Shown one piece after another: positions 32,850 through 40,131 of a stretch of DNA of 48,111 nucleotides (within the stretch, counting starts at the first letter, position 1; each line of letters begins with the position of its first letter). The position numbers and the translations under genes were made by a program. The notes beneath the pieces were generated by a model, which saw only the letters and a program-made list of their open reading frames with translations, did no database searches and had not been told where the DNA came from. The stretch is from an uncultured Collinsella sp. (GTDB lineage: Bacteria > Actinomycetota > Coriobacteriia > Coriobacteriales > Coriobacteriaceae): contig CAUGJE010000014.1 of NCBI GenBank assembly GCA_959599915.1, positions 1 to 48,111 of the forward strand. Reading direction: 5' to 3'.

Positions 32850-34634
32850 CTAAGAGCGCTTACGGCTCGCCATGGTGCCTGCGGCGATAGCGGCTGTTCC
32901 CGCAAGGACGGTTGCCACGATGGCCGCACCCGAGGTGTCGCCGGTTGCCGCGAGCACGCCGGTAGTCTTGGCTTTCGTGGTTGAAGCCGCAACGGCCTTG
33001 GTCGGCTTTGAGCCCTCAGGCTTGGGGTTCTGCTTGGACTCCGCGGGCTTGCTTTCTGCGGGCTTGGTCTCGTCGGGCTTGGGGTCTTCCGGCTTGGCTA
33101 CCTCGGGAGGTGCGATGACCATGCTCTTGGCGACAGCTTCGTTATAGGGGGAGTCGATCACAGCGTCGCCCGTGCCGATGGCTTGGCCTGCCTCGTAGAT
33201 GCCGTCACGGAGCTTGCGATAGTCAATGACCTTGCCGCCTTCGGGCGTCTGGATGGCGGCGTTCTCAATCTTGATGGTGCCGATTGCCTTGCCGTCAGCG
33301 CTCATGGCACGGGCAAAGATTGCCGCTGTATCTCCTTCGGCCGTTACCTTGCTGCGGATGATCGAGATGACTGCGGGTGTGACGCCCTCGCTGGTCTGGG
33401 CGATGATGCCGATGTTCTCGCCTTGGGGCTCGGGGCTCGTCTCGCCATCTTGGTTTTCGCTGTAGGGGATGGGGCCGTCGCCGTTCTCGACATAGCGGGC
33501 TATGGCCTTGACAACGGAGTCGCTGATGTAGATGTGGCCACCCTTCTCGTTGGGTCGATCGCTTCTGGTGGAGAATGCAGCCGAAACCTCGCCTTCCGCA
33601 AACGCGTCCACGGTGGAGCCGTTCTTGACGACGATATCGTCTGGGTAGGTGAAGAGGGCAATGGCGCTACCGTATCTGCCTTTACTTGCGCGGACTGTCA
33701 CGTTTGCATGATCGAGGGTGATGCCCTTGTGGGCATAGACGCCATATTCAACACCGTTTACGTTGAGGGAGGCGTTTGTGGCTGCGAGGCTGCCCTTGGC
33801 CTCGACGGCAGCGTCTTTCTCGGAGCTTGCCTTGACCTGGCTGCCGTCCGAGATGTTGATATTGCCGCCGCTCCAAAGGGCCTCACCATCAGCTGAGCTT
33901 GCCTCGACCGTCCCGCCACCCTTGATGGTGAGGTTCTTATCGGTTCCAATACCCTTGTCCTCGGTAGTCCTGGCGGTGACGGCTCCGCTGTCGTCAATCG
34001 TGATATTACCGTTTGCCCTGATGCCATCCGATGCACCCGTGGCGTTGACGTTGCCCGAACCTTTGATAGCGAGATCACCCCCGGCATTTATGGCGTCAAA
34101 CCCAGTGCTCGTGGCGTTGACGGATCCGGCTCCGTCGATGTTGATATTACCCGTGGAGAGGATAGCGTCCTCAGTAGATGTCACGCTGAGCGTGCTGCCC
34201 GCGTCGCCTTGGATATTGAGCTCGGCGTTCTCGTTAGTGCCATGAGAAACGTTGATGCCTTCGATCCATTCGGCAGTGACGATGTTGGTCCCCGAGTAAT
34301 TCACGTTGAGCTTGCCTGCGGCCTGGATCTCGCCGCCGTTATAGTTGTTGAGCTTCAAGTCGTCGGCGCCGTCCCACGACCAGGTACCGGCCTCGTCGCT
34401 CGCCGCGGTGTTGTACTTGTTGCCGCCGACCTTGACCCATTCCGCCGCGAGCGAGACGCTCGGCATGAGCAGCGAGCTCACCGTGAGCGCGCACACGGCG
34501 CCTACGACGATGCGGCGCGTCACGCGGCGCCAGCTGCCGTGCGCGAGTCCTATGCGACGGCGAACGTCGGGTTCGGCAACATGGGTTCCGGCGGTAGTGT
34601 CATTGCGTTTGGGGGTCGTGAACAAGGCTGCCAT
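32850..34634 (-). CDS. LAATG-anchored beta-helix surface protein 1
   Basis: The 594-aa protein has a long basic signal region ending near residue 64 (RRIVVGAVCALTVSSLL then SVSLAAEW). A WSWDGADDLKLNNYNGGEI segment comes first, then a repetitive region of short strands (GNINIDGAGSV, GDLAIKGSGNV, GNITIDDSGAV, KNLTIKGGGTV) that should form a right-handed beta-helix like carbohydrate-binding surface proteins (Cthe_2159-like). A Pro/Lys-rich wall spacer follows, then sorting signal LAATGD (561-566), a hydrophobic span and the tail RKRS. LAxTG suggests a class-E-type sortase. It is a paralog of the next gene (34906-36693) and shares its upstream region. The start at 34634 has GGGAG 5 nt upstream. 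Ligand unknown. Confidence 0.82.
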   Translation of the reverse strand: MAALFTTPKRNDTTAGTHVAEPDVRRRIGLAHGSWRRVTRRIVVGAVCALTVSSLLMPSVSLAAEWVKVGGNKYNTAASDEAGTWSWDGADDLKLNNYNGGEIQAAGKLNVNYSGTNIVTAEWIEGINVSHGTNENAELNIQGDAGSTLSVTSTEDAILSTGNINIDGAGSVNATSTGFDAINAGGDLAIKGSGNVNATGASDGIRANGNITIDDSGAVTARTTEDKGIGTDKNLTIKGGGTVEASSADGEALWSGGNINISDGSQVKASSEKDAAVEAKGSLAATNASLNVNGVEYGVYAHKGITLDHANVTVRASKGRYGSAIALFTYPDDIVVKNGSTVDAFAEGEVSAAFSTRSDRPNEKGGHIYISDSVVKAIARYVENGDGPIPYSENQDGETSPEPQGENIGIIAQTSEGVTPAVISIIRSKVTAEGDTAAIFARAMSADGKAIGTIKIENAAIQTPEGGKVIDYRKLRDGIYEAGQAIGTGDAVIDSPYNEAVAKSMVIAPPEVAKPEDPKPDETKPAESKPAESKQNPKPEGSKPTKAVAASTTKAKTTGVLAATGDTSGAAIVATVLAGTAAIAAGTMASRKRS

Positions 34635-34674
34635 GGTTGCTCCCGTTCTCATAGGGCCTATACGGCTAGATTCA

Positions 34675-34737
34675 GCGTATCTGCTGGATGTTGCCGGCGG
34701 TAGTGCCGTTTGGAGGGCAAAATGTCCAAAATGGGGG
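34675..34737 (-). promoter_or_regulatory. Conserved upstream element of surface-protein gene 1
   Basis: This stretch is nearly identical to 36734-36796, in the same place before the paralogous gene. The core reads, on the minus strand, TTTTGGACATTTTGCCCTCC and then AAACGGCACTACCGCCGGC. TTTGGA and TCCAAA form an inverted repeat with a 10-nt spacer. It may be a regulator site, a promoter or a small RNA structure. Confidence 0.45.
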
Positions 34738-34779
34738 AGAAATAGGTCGCACGCCGGCGCAGGGACCGGCGCTAAAAGA

Positions 34780-34812
34780 AAAGCGCGGGGCCGCATGGCG
34801 ACTCCGCGCTTT
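34780..34812 (-). terminator. Copied terminator behind the permease relic
   Basis: AAAGCGCGG and CCGCGCTTT (34804-34812) form a 9-bp stem; on the minus strand TTCTTTT follows. It corresponds to the permease terminator at 36841-36875 and now serves surface-protein gene 2. Confidence 0.75.
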
Positions 34813-34838
34813 ATTGTTCAGCTTTTGCAGCCTTGCCC

Positions 34839-34887
34839 TTACGCTACGAAGAAGTAGACGAGGAAGGCAAGGGCCGCGATCCACTCG
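34839..34887 (-). pseudogene. Relic of the 3' end of the NCS2 permease gene
   Basis: The minus strand reads WIAALAFLVYFFVA then stop, against WIAVLAFLVYFFVA at the end of the intact permease (36903-38213). It marks the edge of a tandem duplication that carried permease end, terminator, upstream region and surface-protein gene. Confidence 0.85.
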
Positions 34888-34905
34888 TCCTGTGCGAAAA
34901 AGTGT

Positions 34906-36693
34906 TTACGAGCGCTTGCGGCTCGCCAGGGCGCCTGTGACGATGGTGGCCGTTCCTGCAAAGGCGGTCGCTATGATTGCTGCTCTCGAGGCGTCGCCGG
35001 TTGCCGCGAGCTTGCCGATGGTCTTGGCTCCCGTGGCTGCAACTGCAACGGTCTTGGTTGTCTTCGTGCCCTCGGACTTGGAGCCCTCGGGCTTGGTCTC
35101 GCCGGACTTTTCCTCGGGTTTGATCTCCTCGGAAGGCACGGTGACCGTGCTCTTGGCGACAGCGGCGTCATAGGGGGAGTCGATCGTGGCGTCGCCCGTG
35201 CCGATGGTTTGACCTGCCTCGTAGGAGATGCTGGGGCCATACTCTTCTTCGTGGCGATAGTTAATGATCTTGCCGCCTGCGGGCGTCTGGATGGGAGCGC
35301 CTTCGATCTCGATGGTGCCGATCGCCTTGCCGTCCTCGCTTATGGCAAGAGCGAAGATTGCCGCCGTGTCTCCCTCGGCCGTGACCTTGCTGCGGACGAT
35401 CGAGATACTCGCAGGCGTGATGCCCTCGTAGGTCTGGGCGAAGATACCGATGTTCAGACCCCTAGGCTCAGGAATGACCTCACCGCTTTGGTCGTTGCCG
35501 TAGTGATCGGGGCCATCGCCACCGGTCTCGATATAGCGGGCTATAGCCTTAACAACGGAGTCGCTGATGTAGATGTGGCCGCCAGCGACGTTTGGCTGGT
35601 GGTTTCTGGTAGAGATTGCAACCGAGAATTTGCCTTCCGCGAACGCGTCCACGATGGAACCATTCTTGATGACGATGTCGTCCCCGTCAGTGATGAGGGC
35701 GATGGCCTGGCCGCCGCTCGCGCTTGTACGGACCGTCACGGTCGCGTGATCGAGCGTAACGCCCTTGTAGGCATAGACACCATATTCAACACCGCTTGCG
35801 TCAAGGGAGGCGTTCGTGACCGCGAGACTGCCCTCAGTGTCGACGGCAAGATCTCCTTCGGAGTTTGCCTTAACCTGGCTGCCGCCCGAGATGTTGATGC
35901 CGTCTTTAGCCCAAATCGCCGCTTCTTCTATCGAGCTTGCTTCTACCTTGCCACCGCCTTTGATGATCAGGTCACTGTCCGCGGCGATGCCGTAACCTTC
36001 GTCTCCTTTAGCGATCACTGTGCCAGAGGAATCGATGGTGGTCTTGCCCTTGGATTGGATGCCTTCGGTACCGCCCGTTGCATTCACAGTGCCCGAGCCT
36101 GTGATAGAGAGATCGCCCTTTGCCTCAATTCCGTCGGAAGAGGTGCTTGTGGTGTTCACAGTGCCTGGGCCAGAAATGGAGAGGTCGCCTGTGGACTTAA
36201 TTGCATCGGCCTCGGCTGTCACATTGAGCTCATCCGTGCTATTCGAGCTCGTTATGTTCAACTCTGCTTTCTGGCTAGTGCCATCCTGCGCCTTGATGGC
36301 CGCTCCGGTGTAATCGGGCTCGGTTTTCACGGTGTTCCTGCCCTCGTAGGCAATGTTGAGCTTGCCTGCGGCCTGGATCGCACCGCCGTCATAGCCGTTG
36401 AGCTTCATATCGTCGGCGCCGTCCCAGCTCCAGGTGCCGGCGGCGTCTCCCGTGGGTCCCGCGGCCGCTTCGTGGCGGACGCCGCCAACGTCCACCCACT
36501 CGGCCGCGAGCGAGACGCTCGGCATGAGCAGCGAGCTCACCGTAAGCGCGCATACGGCGCCCACGACGATGCGGCGTGTCACGCGGCGCCAGCTGCCGTG
36601 TGCGAGCAGCGTGCGACGGCGCACGTCGGGCTCGACAAAATGGGCTCCAGAGGCTTTGTCAGTGCGCTTGGGGGTCGTGAACAAGGCGGCCAT
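34906..36693 (-). CDS. LAATG-anchored beta-helix surface protein 2
   Basis: The 595-aa protein has the same layout as its neighbour: basic signal region ending SVSLAAEW, AGTWSWDGADDMKLNGYDGG, repeats such as GDLSISGPGTV and GDLSITGSGTV, a short Pro/Lys/Glu wall spacer, sorting signal LAATGD (562-567), hydrophobic span and RKRS. The first 60 residues and the region near the SDSVVKAIARY motif are almost identical in both, while the repeat region has diverged, which suggests an older duplication under changing selection. The start ATG at 36693 has GGGAG 5 nt upstream. It would be displayed on the cell wall; ligand unknown. Confidence 0.82.
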   Translation of the reverse strand: MAALFTTPKRTDKASGAHFVEPDVRRRTLLAHGSWRRVTRRIVVGAVCALTVSSLLMPSVSLAAEWVDVGGVRHEAAAGPTGDAAGTWSWDGADDMKLNGYDGGAIQAAGKLNIAYEGRNTVKTEPDYTGAAIKAQDGTSQKAELNITSSNSTDELNVTAEADAIKSTGDLSISGPGTVNTTSTSSDGIEAKGDLSITGSGTVNATGGTEGIQSKGKTTIDSSGTVIAKGDEGYGIAADSDLIIKGGGKVEASSIEEAAIWAKDGINISGGSQVKANSEGDLAVDTEGSLAVTNASLDASGVEYGVYAYKGVTLDHATVTVRTSASGGQAIALITDGDDIVIKNGSIVDAFAEGKFSVAISTRNHQPNVAGGHIYISDSVVKAIARYIETGGDGPDHYGNDQSGEVIPEPRGLNIGIFAQTYEGITPASISIVRSKVTAEGDTAAIFALAISEDGKAIGTIEIEGAPIQTPAGGKIINYRHEEEYGPSISYEAGQTIGTGDATIDSPYDAAVAKSTVTVPSEEIKPEEKSGETKPEGSKSEGTKTTKTVAVAATGAKTIGKLAATGDASRAAIIATAFAGTATIVTGALASRKRS

Positions 36694-36733
36694 GGTTACT
36701 CCCATCCTCATAGGGCCTATGCGATTACGCTCA

Positions 36734-36796
36734 GCATATCTGCAGGATGTAGCCGGCGGTAGTGCCGTTTGGAGGGCAAAATGTCCAAAAATTCGG
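36734..36796 (-). promoter_or_regulatory. Conserved upstream element of surface-protein gene 2
   Basis: It is the matching copy of 34675-34737. The identity is higher here than in the surrounding spacer, where the two copies have diverged, so the element seems to be under constraint. Confidence 0.45.
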
Positions 36797-36840
36797 GGAG
36801 CAATACATCGCGCGCCCGTGTGTTGCCTGGCTTTAAAAGA

Positions 36841-36875
36841 AAAGCGCGGAGCCGCTCGATGCGACTCCGCGCTTT
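36841..36875 (-). terminator. Intrinsic terminator of the purine permease gene
   Basis: AAAGCGCGGAG (36841-36851) and CTCCGCGCTTT (36865-36875) form an 11-bp stem; on the minus strand TCTTTTAA follows. Confidence 0.85.
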
Positions 36876-36902
36876 GGTGTTTTGCTTTAGCAGACTATGC
36901 CG

Positions 36903-38213
36903 TTACGCCACGAAGAAGTAGACGAGGAAGGCGAGGACTGCGATCCACATGAGCGGCTTGATCTTGGAGGCCTCGCCCTTAAAGAGCGCGACGACCACGT
37001 AGGCGATAAAGCCCAGACCGATGCCGGCAGAGATGGAGTAGGTGAAGGGCACGCCGGCGACAATCATGAACGCCGGGAAACCCTGCGACACGTCGGACCA
37101 GTCGATCTCGGAGGCCTCGCTCATCATGAGGTAGCCGACGTAGACCAGGGCACCGCAAGTGGCGGCGCTGGAAACGATGGAGACGACGGGGGAGAAAAAC
37201 GCGGCGAGGATAAACAGCACGCCGGTTGTGACGGAGGTGAGACCCGTGCGGCCACCGTCGGCAGCGCCAGAGGTGGACTCGACGAAGGTGGTGATGGAGG
37301 AGACGCCCATGAAACCGCCCACGGCAGCGGCGGCGGAGTCGACGATCAAGATCTCCTTGATGTTCTCGACGTTGCCGTCGTCGGTGAGGAACTCGCCCTG
37401 CTTGGCCACGGCCATCGCGGTGCCCATGGTGTCGAAGAAGTCACTCATGAGCAGCGAGAACGAGATGACGAGGAGCGCGGGGTCGGTAAGGACCTTGACG
37501 ATGGCGGGCACGCCGCCGGCGTCGGCGATGGGACCGCCGATGCTCGAGAAGTCGAGCGGGGCGATGATACCGGTCGGAGCCTGGGTCACACCCAGGGGGA
37601 TGCCGGCGATAACGGCGACGATGATGCCGATGAGAAGCGAGCCCGGCACGTTGCGGGAAGCCAGGGCAACCGTCACGATGATGGAGATAATGCCGACGAT
37701 AAAGGTGGGGGAGGTGATGTCGCCCAGGCCGACAAGCGTGCCAGCACCGGCGGTGATGATACCGGCGTCGCACAGGCCGATCATGGCGATGAACAGGCCC
37801 AAGCCAACCGAGATGGCATGGCGCAGGACAACCGGGATAGCGTCCATGATGGCCTCGCGCAGGCCGCACAGGACGAGCAGCAAGATGACGACGCCCTCAA
37901 GGAAGATGACGCTCATGGCCACGTGCCAGTCACCGCCGCAGACGGTGGTGGTGATTCCAGCGATCATCGCGTTGACGCCTAAGCCCGACGCGCAGGCGAG
38001 CGGTCGGTTGGCGAAGATGCCCATGCAGATGGTCATGATGCCGGCGCCCAGGCAGGTGGCGCAGGCGAGCGCTTCCGCATCGATGCCGGCGCCCGAGAGC
38101 ACCGCGGGGTTGACGGCGATGATGTAGGCCATCGCCAGGAATGTTGTCAGTCCAGCGCGAAGTTCGGTCCCGATTGTGGACTTGCGCTCACTGACGTGAA
38201 AAAGTTCGTCCAT
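36903..38213 (-). CDS. NCS2-family purine permease (AzgA/PbuG-like)
   Basis: The 436-aa membrane protein has about 14 helices and the AzgA-like motifs: TELRAGLTTFLAMAYIIAVN at the N-terminus, GLGVNAMIAG, LLMSDFFDTMGTAMAVAKQG (substrate-site loop) and GVSSITTFVESTSGAADGGR. This subgroup imports adenine, guanine or hypoxanthine with protons. The start at 38213 (MDELFHVSERKS) has AAAGGG upstream. No purine riboswitch was recognised. A copy of its 3' end remains at 34839. Confidence 0.9.
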   Translation of the reverse strand: MDELFHVSERKSTIGTELRAGLTTFLAMAYIIAVNPAVLSGAGIDAEALACATCLGAGIMTICMGIFANRPLACASGLGVNAMIAGITTTVCGGDWHVAMSVIFLEGVVILLLVLCGLREAIMDAIPVVLRHAISVGLGLFIAMIGLCDAGIITAGAGTLVGLGDITSPTFIVGIISIIVTVALASRNVPGSLLIGIIVAVIAGIPLGVTQAPTGIIAPLDFSSIGGPIADAGGVPAIVKVLTDPALLVISFSLLMSDFFDTMGTAMAVAKQGEFLTDDGNVENIKEILIVDSAAAAVGGFMGVSSITTFVESTSGAADGGRTGLTSVTTGVLFILAAFFSPVVSIVSSAATCGALVYVGYLMMSEASEIDWSDVSQGFPAFMIVAGVPFTYSISAGIGLGFIAYVVVALFKGEASKIKPLMWIAVLAFLVYFFVA

Positions 38214-38406
38214 GCATACCCTTTCCTTGTTCGGCCCCGAGTTTAGGCCGATTGACACGAACTCTCCCACTATAGCCCCTTTGCGACGCTGTTGTTCCTC
38301 GCATGTTGATGTTCGGCGCTTTGTAGCAGACGGACGGTATTTTTCGCATGAAAATGTATGGGTACCGTATACTTAAGCGGTTACAACGACCCCTATGGAG
38401 GAACGT

Positions 38407-38826
38407 ATGATTAAAGAGCTTTGCCACGACGAGGCTATCCTGTCCCAGCGTTGCGAGGTTGCGACCGTCGAGGACGAGTCGGTCGCTCAGGACCTGATCG
38501 ATACCATCAAGTCGCTCGACGATGCCGGCTGCCTTGCCGCTAACCAGATTGGCGTTACCAAGAAGGTCTGCGTCTACCTGGACGACGCCGGCGAGCCCCA
38601 CGTGCTCTACAACCCCCGTCTGGTGTTTGGCCTGGGTGCCAGCAAGATGGAGGAGAGCTGCCTGACACACGAGGAGGTCACCAAGTCCACGCGCTACATC
38701 AAGTGCAAGGTTGCCTTTGACCAGATCGTCGACGGCAAGATGCGCGAGCGCAAGCAGGACTTCGTGGGCTTCGAGGCACAAATGATCCAGCATATGATTG
38801 ACCACTGTCTAGGAAAGTTGGTTTAA
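38407..38826 (+). CDS. Peptide-deformylase-like protein with Glu-to-Met at the active site
   Basis: The 139-aa protein has the three deformylase motifs in altered form: motif 1 AGCLAANQ (40-47, Gln kept), motif 2 ESCLT (83-87, zinc-ligand Cys85 kept), and motif 3 HMIDH (129-133), in which both zinc His are kept but the catalytic Glu of HExDH is Met130. Deformylases remove the formyl group from new proteins. Without the Glu this protein is unlikely to be a good enzyme. The start at 38407 has GGAGG 5-6 nt upstream. A second relative is at 46262-46672. Confidence 0.82.
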   Translation: MIKELCHDEAILSQRCEVATVEDESVAQDLIDTIKSLDDAGCLAANQIGVTKKVCVYLDDAGEPHVLYNPRLVFGLGASKMEESCLTHEEVTKSTRYIKCKVAFDQIVDGKMRERKQDFVGFEAQMIQHMIDHCLGKLV

Positions 38827-38928
38827 AGCGCCGATGCATCGCACCTTGGCGTTCAATCGTCGCTTACGTACCGTTAGTACGCTGCGCTCCTCTTTCACGC
38901 CAATCTGCGGCACCTCGACACTTTAAAC
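38820..38928. repeat. Large imperfect palindrome
   Basis: Arms of about 52 nt (starting GGTTTAAAG at 38820 and ending CTTTAAACC at 38928) can fold on each other around the centre GTACCGTTAGTAC; the ends, TTGGCGT and GTAC are exact matches and the rest pairs in part. It includes the stop of the deformylase-like gene. No gene is seen in 38827-39086. Confidence 0.6.
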
Positions 38929-38987
38929 CGACCTGTTCGGTTATTTCCGGTCGAGTGATTTGATCGGGGATTGAACCTGTGCTTTTG

Positions 38988-39024
38988 TCCCGGGCGTGAC
39001 ATTGTTGTCATGTCCGGGCTTTTG
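38988..39024 (+). terminator. Intrinsic terminator
   Basis: CCCGGGCGTGAC and GTCATGTCCGGG form a stem with two G-U pairs and an ATTGTT loop, then CTTTTG. It follows the large palindrome. Confidence 0.75.
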
Positions 39025-39086
39025 TGTTTAGCGCCTTTTTGTTTGGAGACAATGAACTTAGGAAGAACGTAAAGCTAGGAGGCGCT

Positions 39087-40052
39087 ATGTGCACGAGTAT
39101 TCGATTTACCGATAATTCTGGCAACATGTATCTGGGCCGCAACCTCGACTGGAGCTTTGGATACGGTGAGCAGGTTCGTGTGATGCCCCGCGGGTTCCAC
39201 ATCCCGTATTCGTTTATCGACGACACGACAGCGGCACACGCGGTAATCGGCATGTGCATCGATTACAAGAACTATCCCATGTTTTTCGACTGCGGCAACG
39301 ATGCGGGCCTTGCAGTGGCGGGCCTCAACTTTCCCGGCTATGCCGAGTATGCCGAGGGCCCTGTCGAGGGCAAGACCAATATCGCGGCCTACGAGTTTCC
39401 CCTGTGGGTCGCCGCGACGTTTTCGACGGTCGATGAGGTCGAGGTGGCGCTGCGTGACGTGGCGATCGTGGCCAAATCGGCGGGCGAAGGCCTAGGCGTG
39501 TCGCTGCTCCACTGGATTATCGGCGACGACCGGCGCAGCATTGTGGTCGAGATGATGGCCGACGGCCTGCATGTGTACGATGACCCGGTCGACACCCTCG
39601 CCAACCAGCCGACCTTCCCGTGGCACATGGAAAACCTACGCACCTATATCACCGCCACGAACGATTTTCCGCAGACGGCGACGTGGCGCGGCGCCGAGCT
39701 TAAGCCCTATGGCGCGGGTGCCGGCATGCGCGGCATTCCCGGCGACTGCTATTCGCCGAGCCGTTTTGTAAAGGCGGCGTATCTCAATGCCAATTATCCG
39801 CAAAAGGAGAGCGAGGCCGAAAACGTCGTTCGCATGTTCCGCTCGCTCGAGGGCGTGGTGATGATCGAGGGGGCGTCCAGGATGGGCGATGGCAAGTTCG
39901 AGAAGACTATCTACACCGGATGCTTTAGCGCGCGTACGGGCAATTATTACTACGCGACGTACGAGGACCCTTCGATTCGCTACGTGAGCCTGATGGATGC
40001 CGAGGGCGCGAGCCCCGATAGACTCGTGGTTCCCGATCCGCGCCGTTCGTAG
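39087..40052 (+). CDS. bsh: Choloylglycine hydrolase family protein, probable bile salt hydrolase
   Basis: The 321-aa Ntn-hydrolase begins MCTSIRF, so Cys2 becomes the N-terminal nucleophile. Other expected residues are seen: Arg and Asp in GRNLDWSF, Asn in VAGLNFPGY, LANQPTFPWHMENL (usual TN-x-PTF) and Arg in YSPSRFVKAA. Length fits the family and there is no signal peptide. Bile salt hydrolases split glycine or taurine from bile acids in the gut; penicillin-V acylases share the fold, but the PTF-x-WH and GLNFP patterns favour bile salts. SD AGGAGG is 4-5 nt before ATG. It stands alone, with terminators on both sides. Confidence 0.88.
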   Translation: MCTSIRFTDNSGNMYLGRNLDWSFGYGEQVRVMPRGFHIPYSFIDDTTAAHAVIGMCIDYKNYPMFFDCGNDAGLAVAGLNFPGYAEYAEGPVEGKTNIAAYEFPLWVAATFSTVDEVEVALRDVAIVAKSAGEGLGVSLLHWIIGDDRRSIVVEMMADGLHVYDDPVDTLANQPTFPWHMENLRTYITATNDFPQTATWRGAELKPYGAGAGMRGIPGDCYSPSRFVKAAYLNANYPQKESEAENVVRMFRSLEGVVMIEGASRMGDGKFEKTIYTGCFSARTGNYYYATYEDPSIRYVSLMDAEGASPDRLVVPDPRRS

Positions 40053-40076
40053 CCGATAGCTTTACCGCAATGCAAT

Positions 40077-40110
40077 GCGGCCCCGCATCTCCTGTGAGGT
40101 GCAGGGCCGC
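40077..40110. terminator. Stem-loop between convergent genes
   Basis: GCGGCCC (40077-40083) pairs with GGGCCGC (40104-40110), and an inner GCATCTC/GAGGTGC extends the stem. There is no clear T-run, so termination is only likely. Confidence 0.5.
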
Positions 40111-40131
40111 TGTCATCGATTTGCGACGTCG

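Noticed and set aside
36897..37982. Acidic, Asp/Gly-rich open frame on the plus strand
   Set aside because: It is the antisense of the NCS2 permease gene and shows only the composition expected from that.
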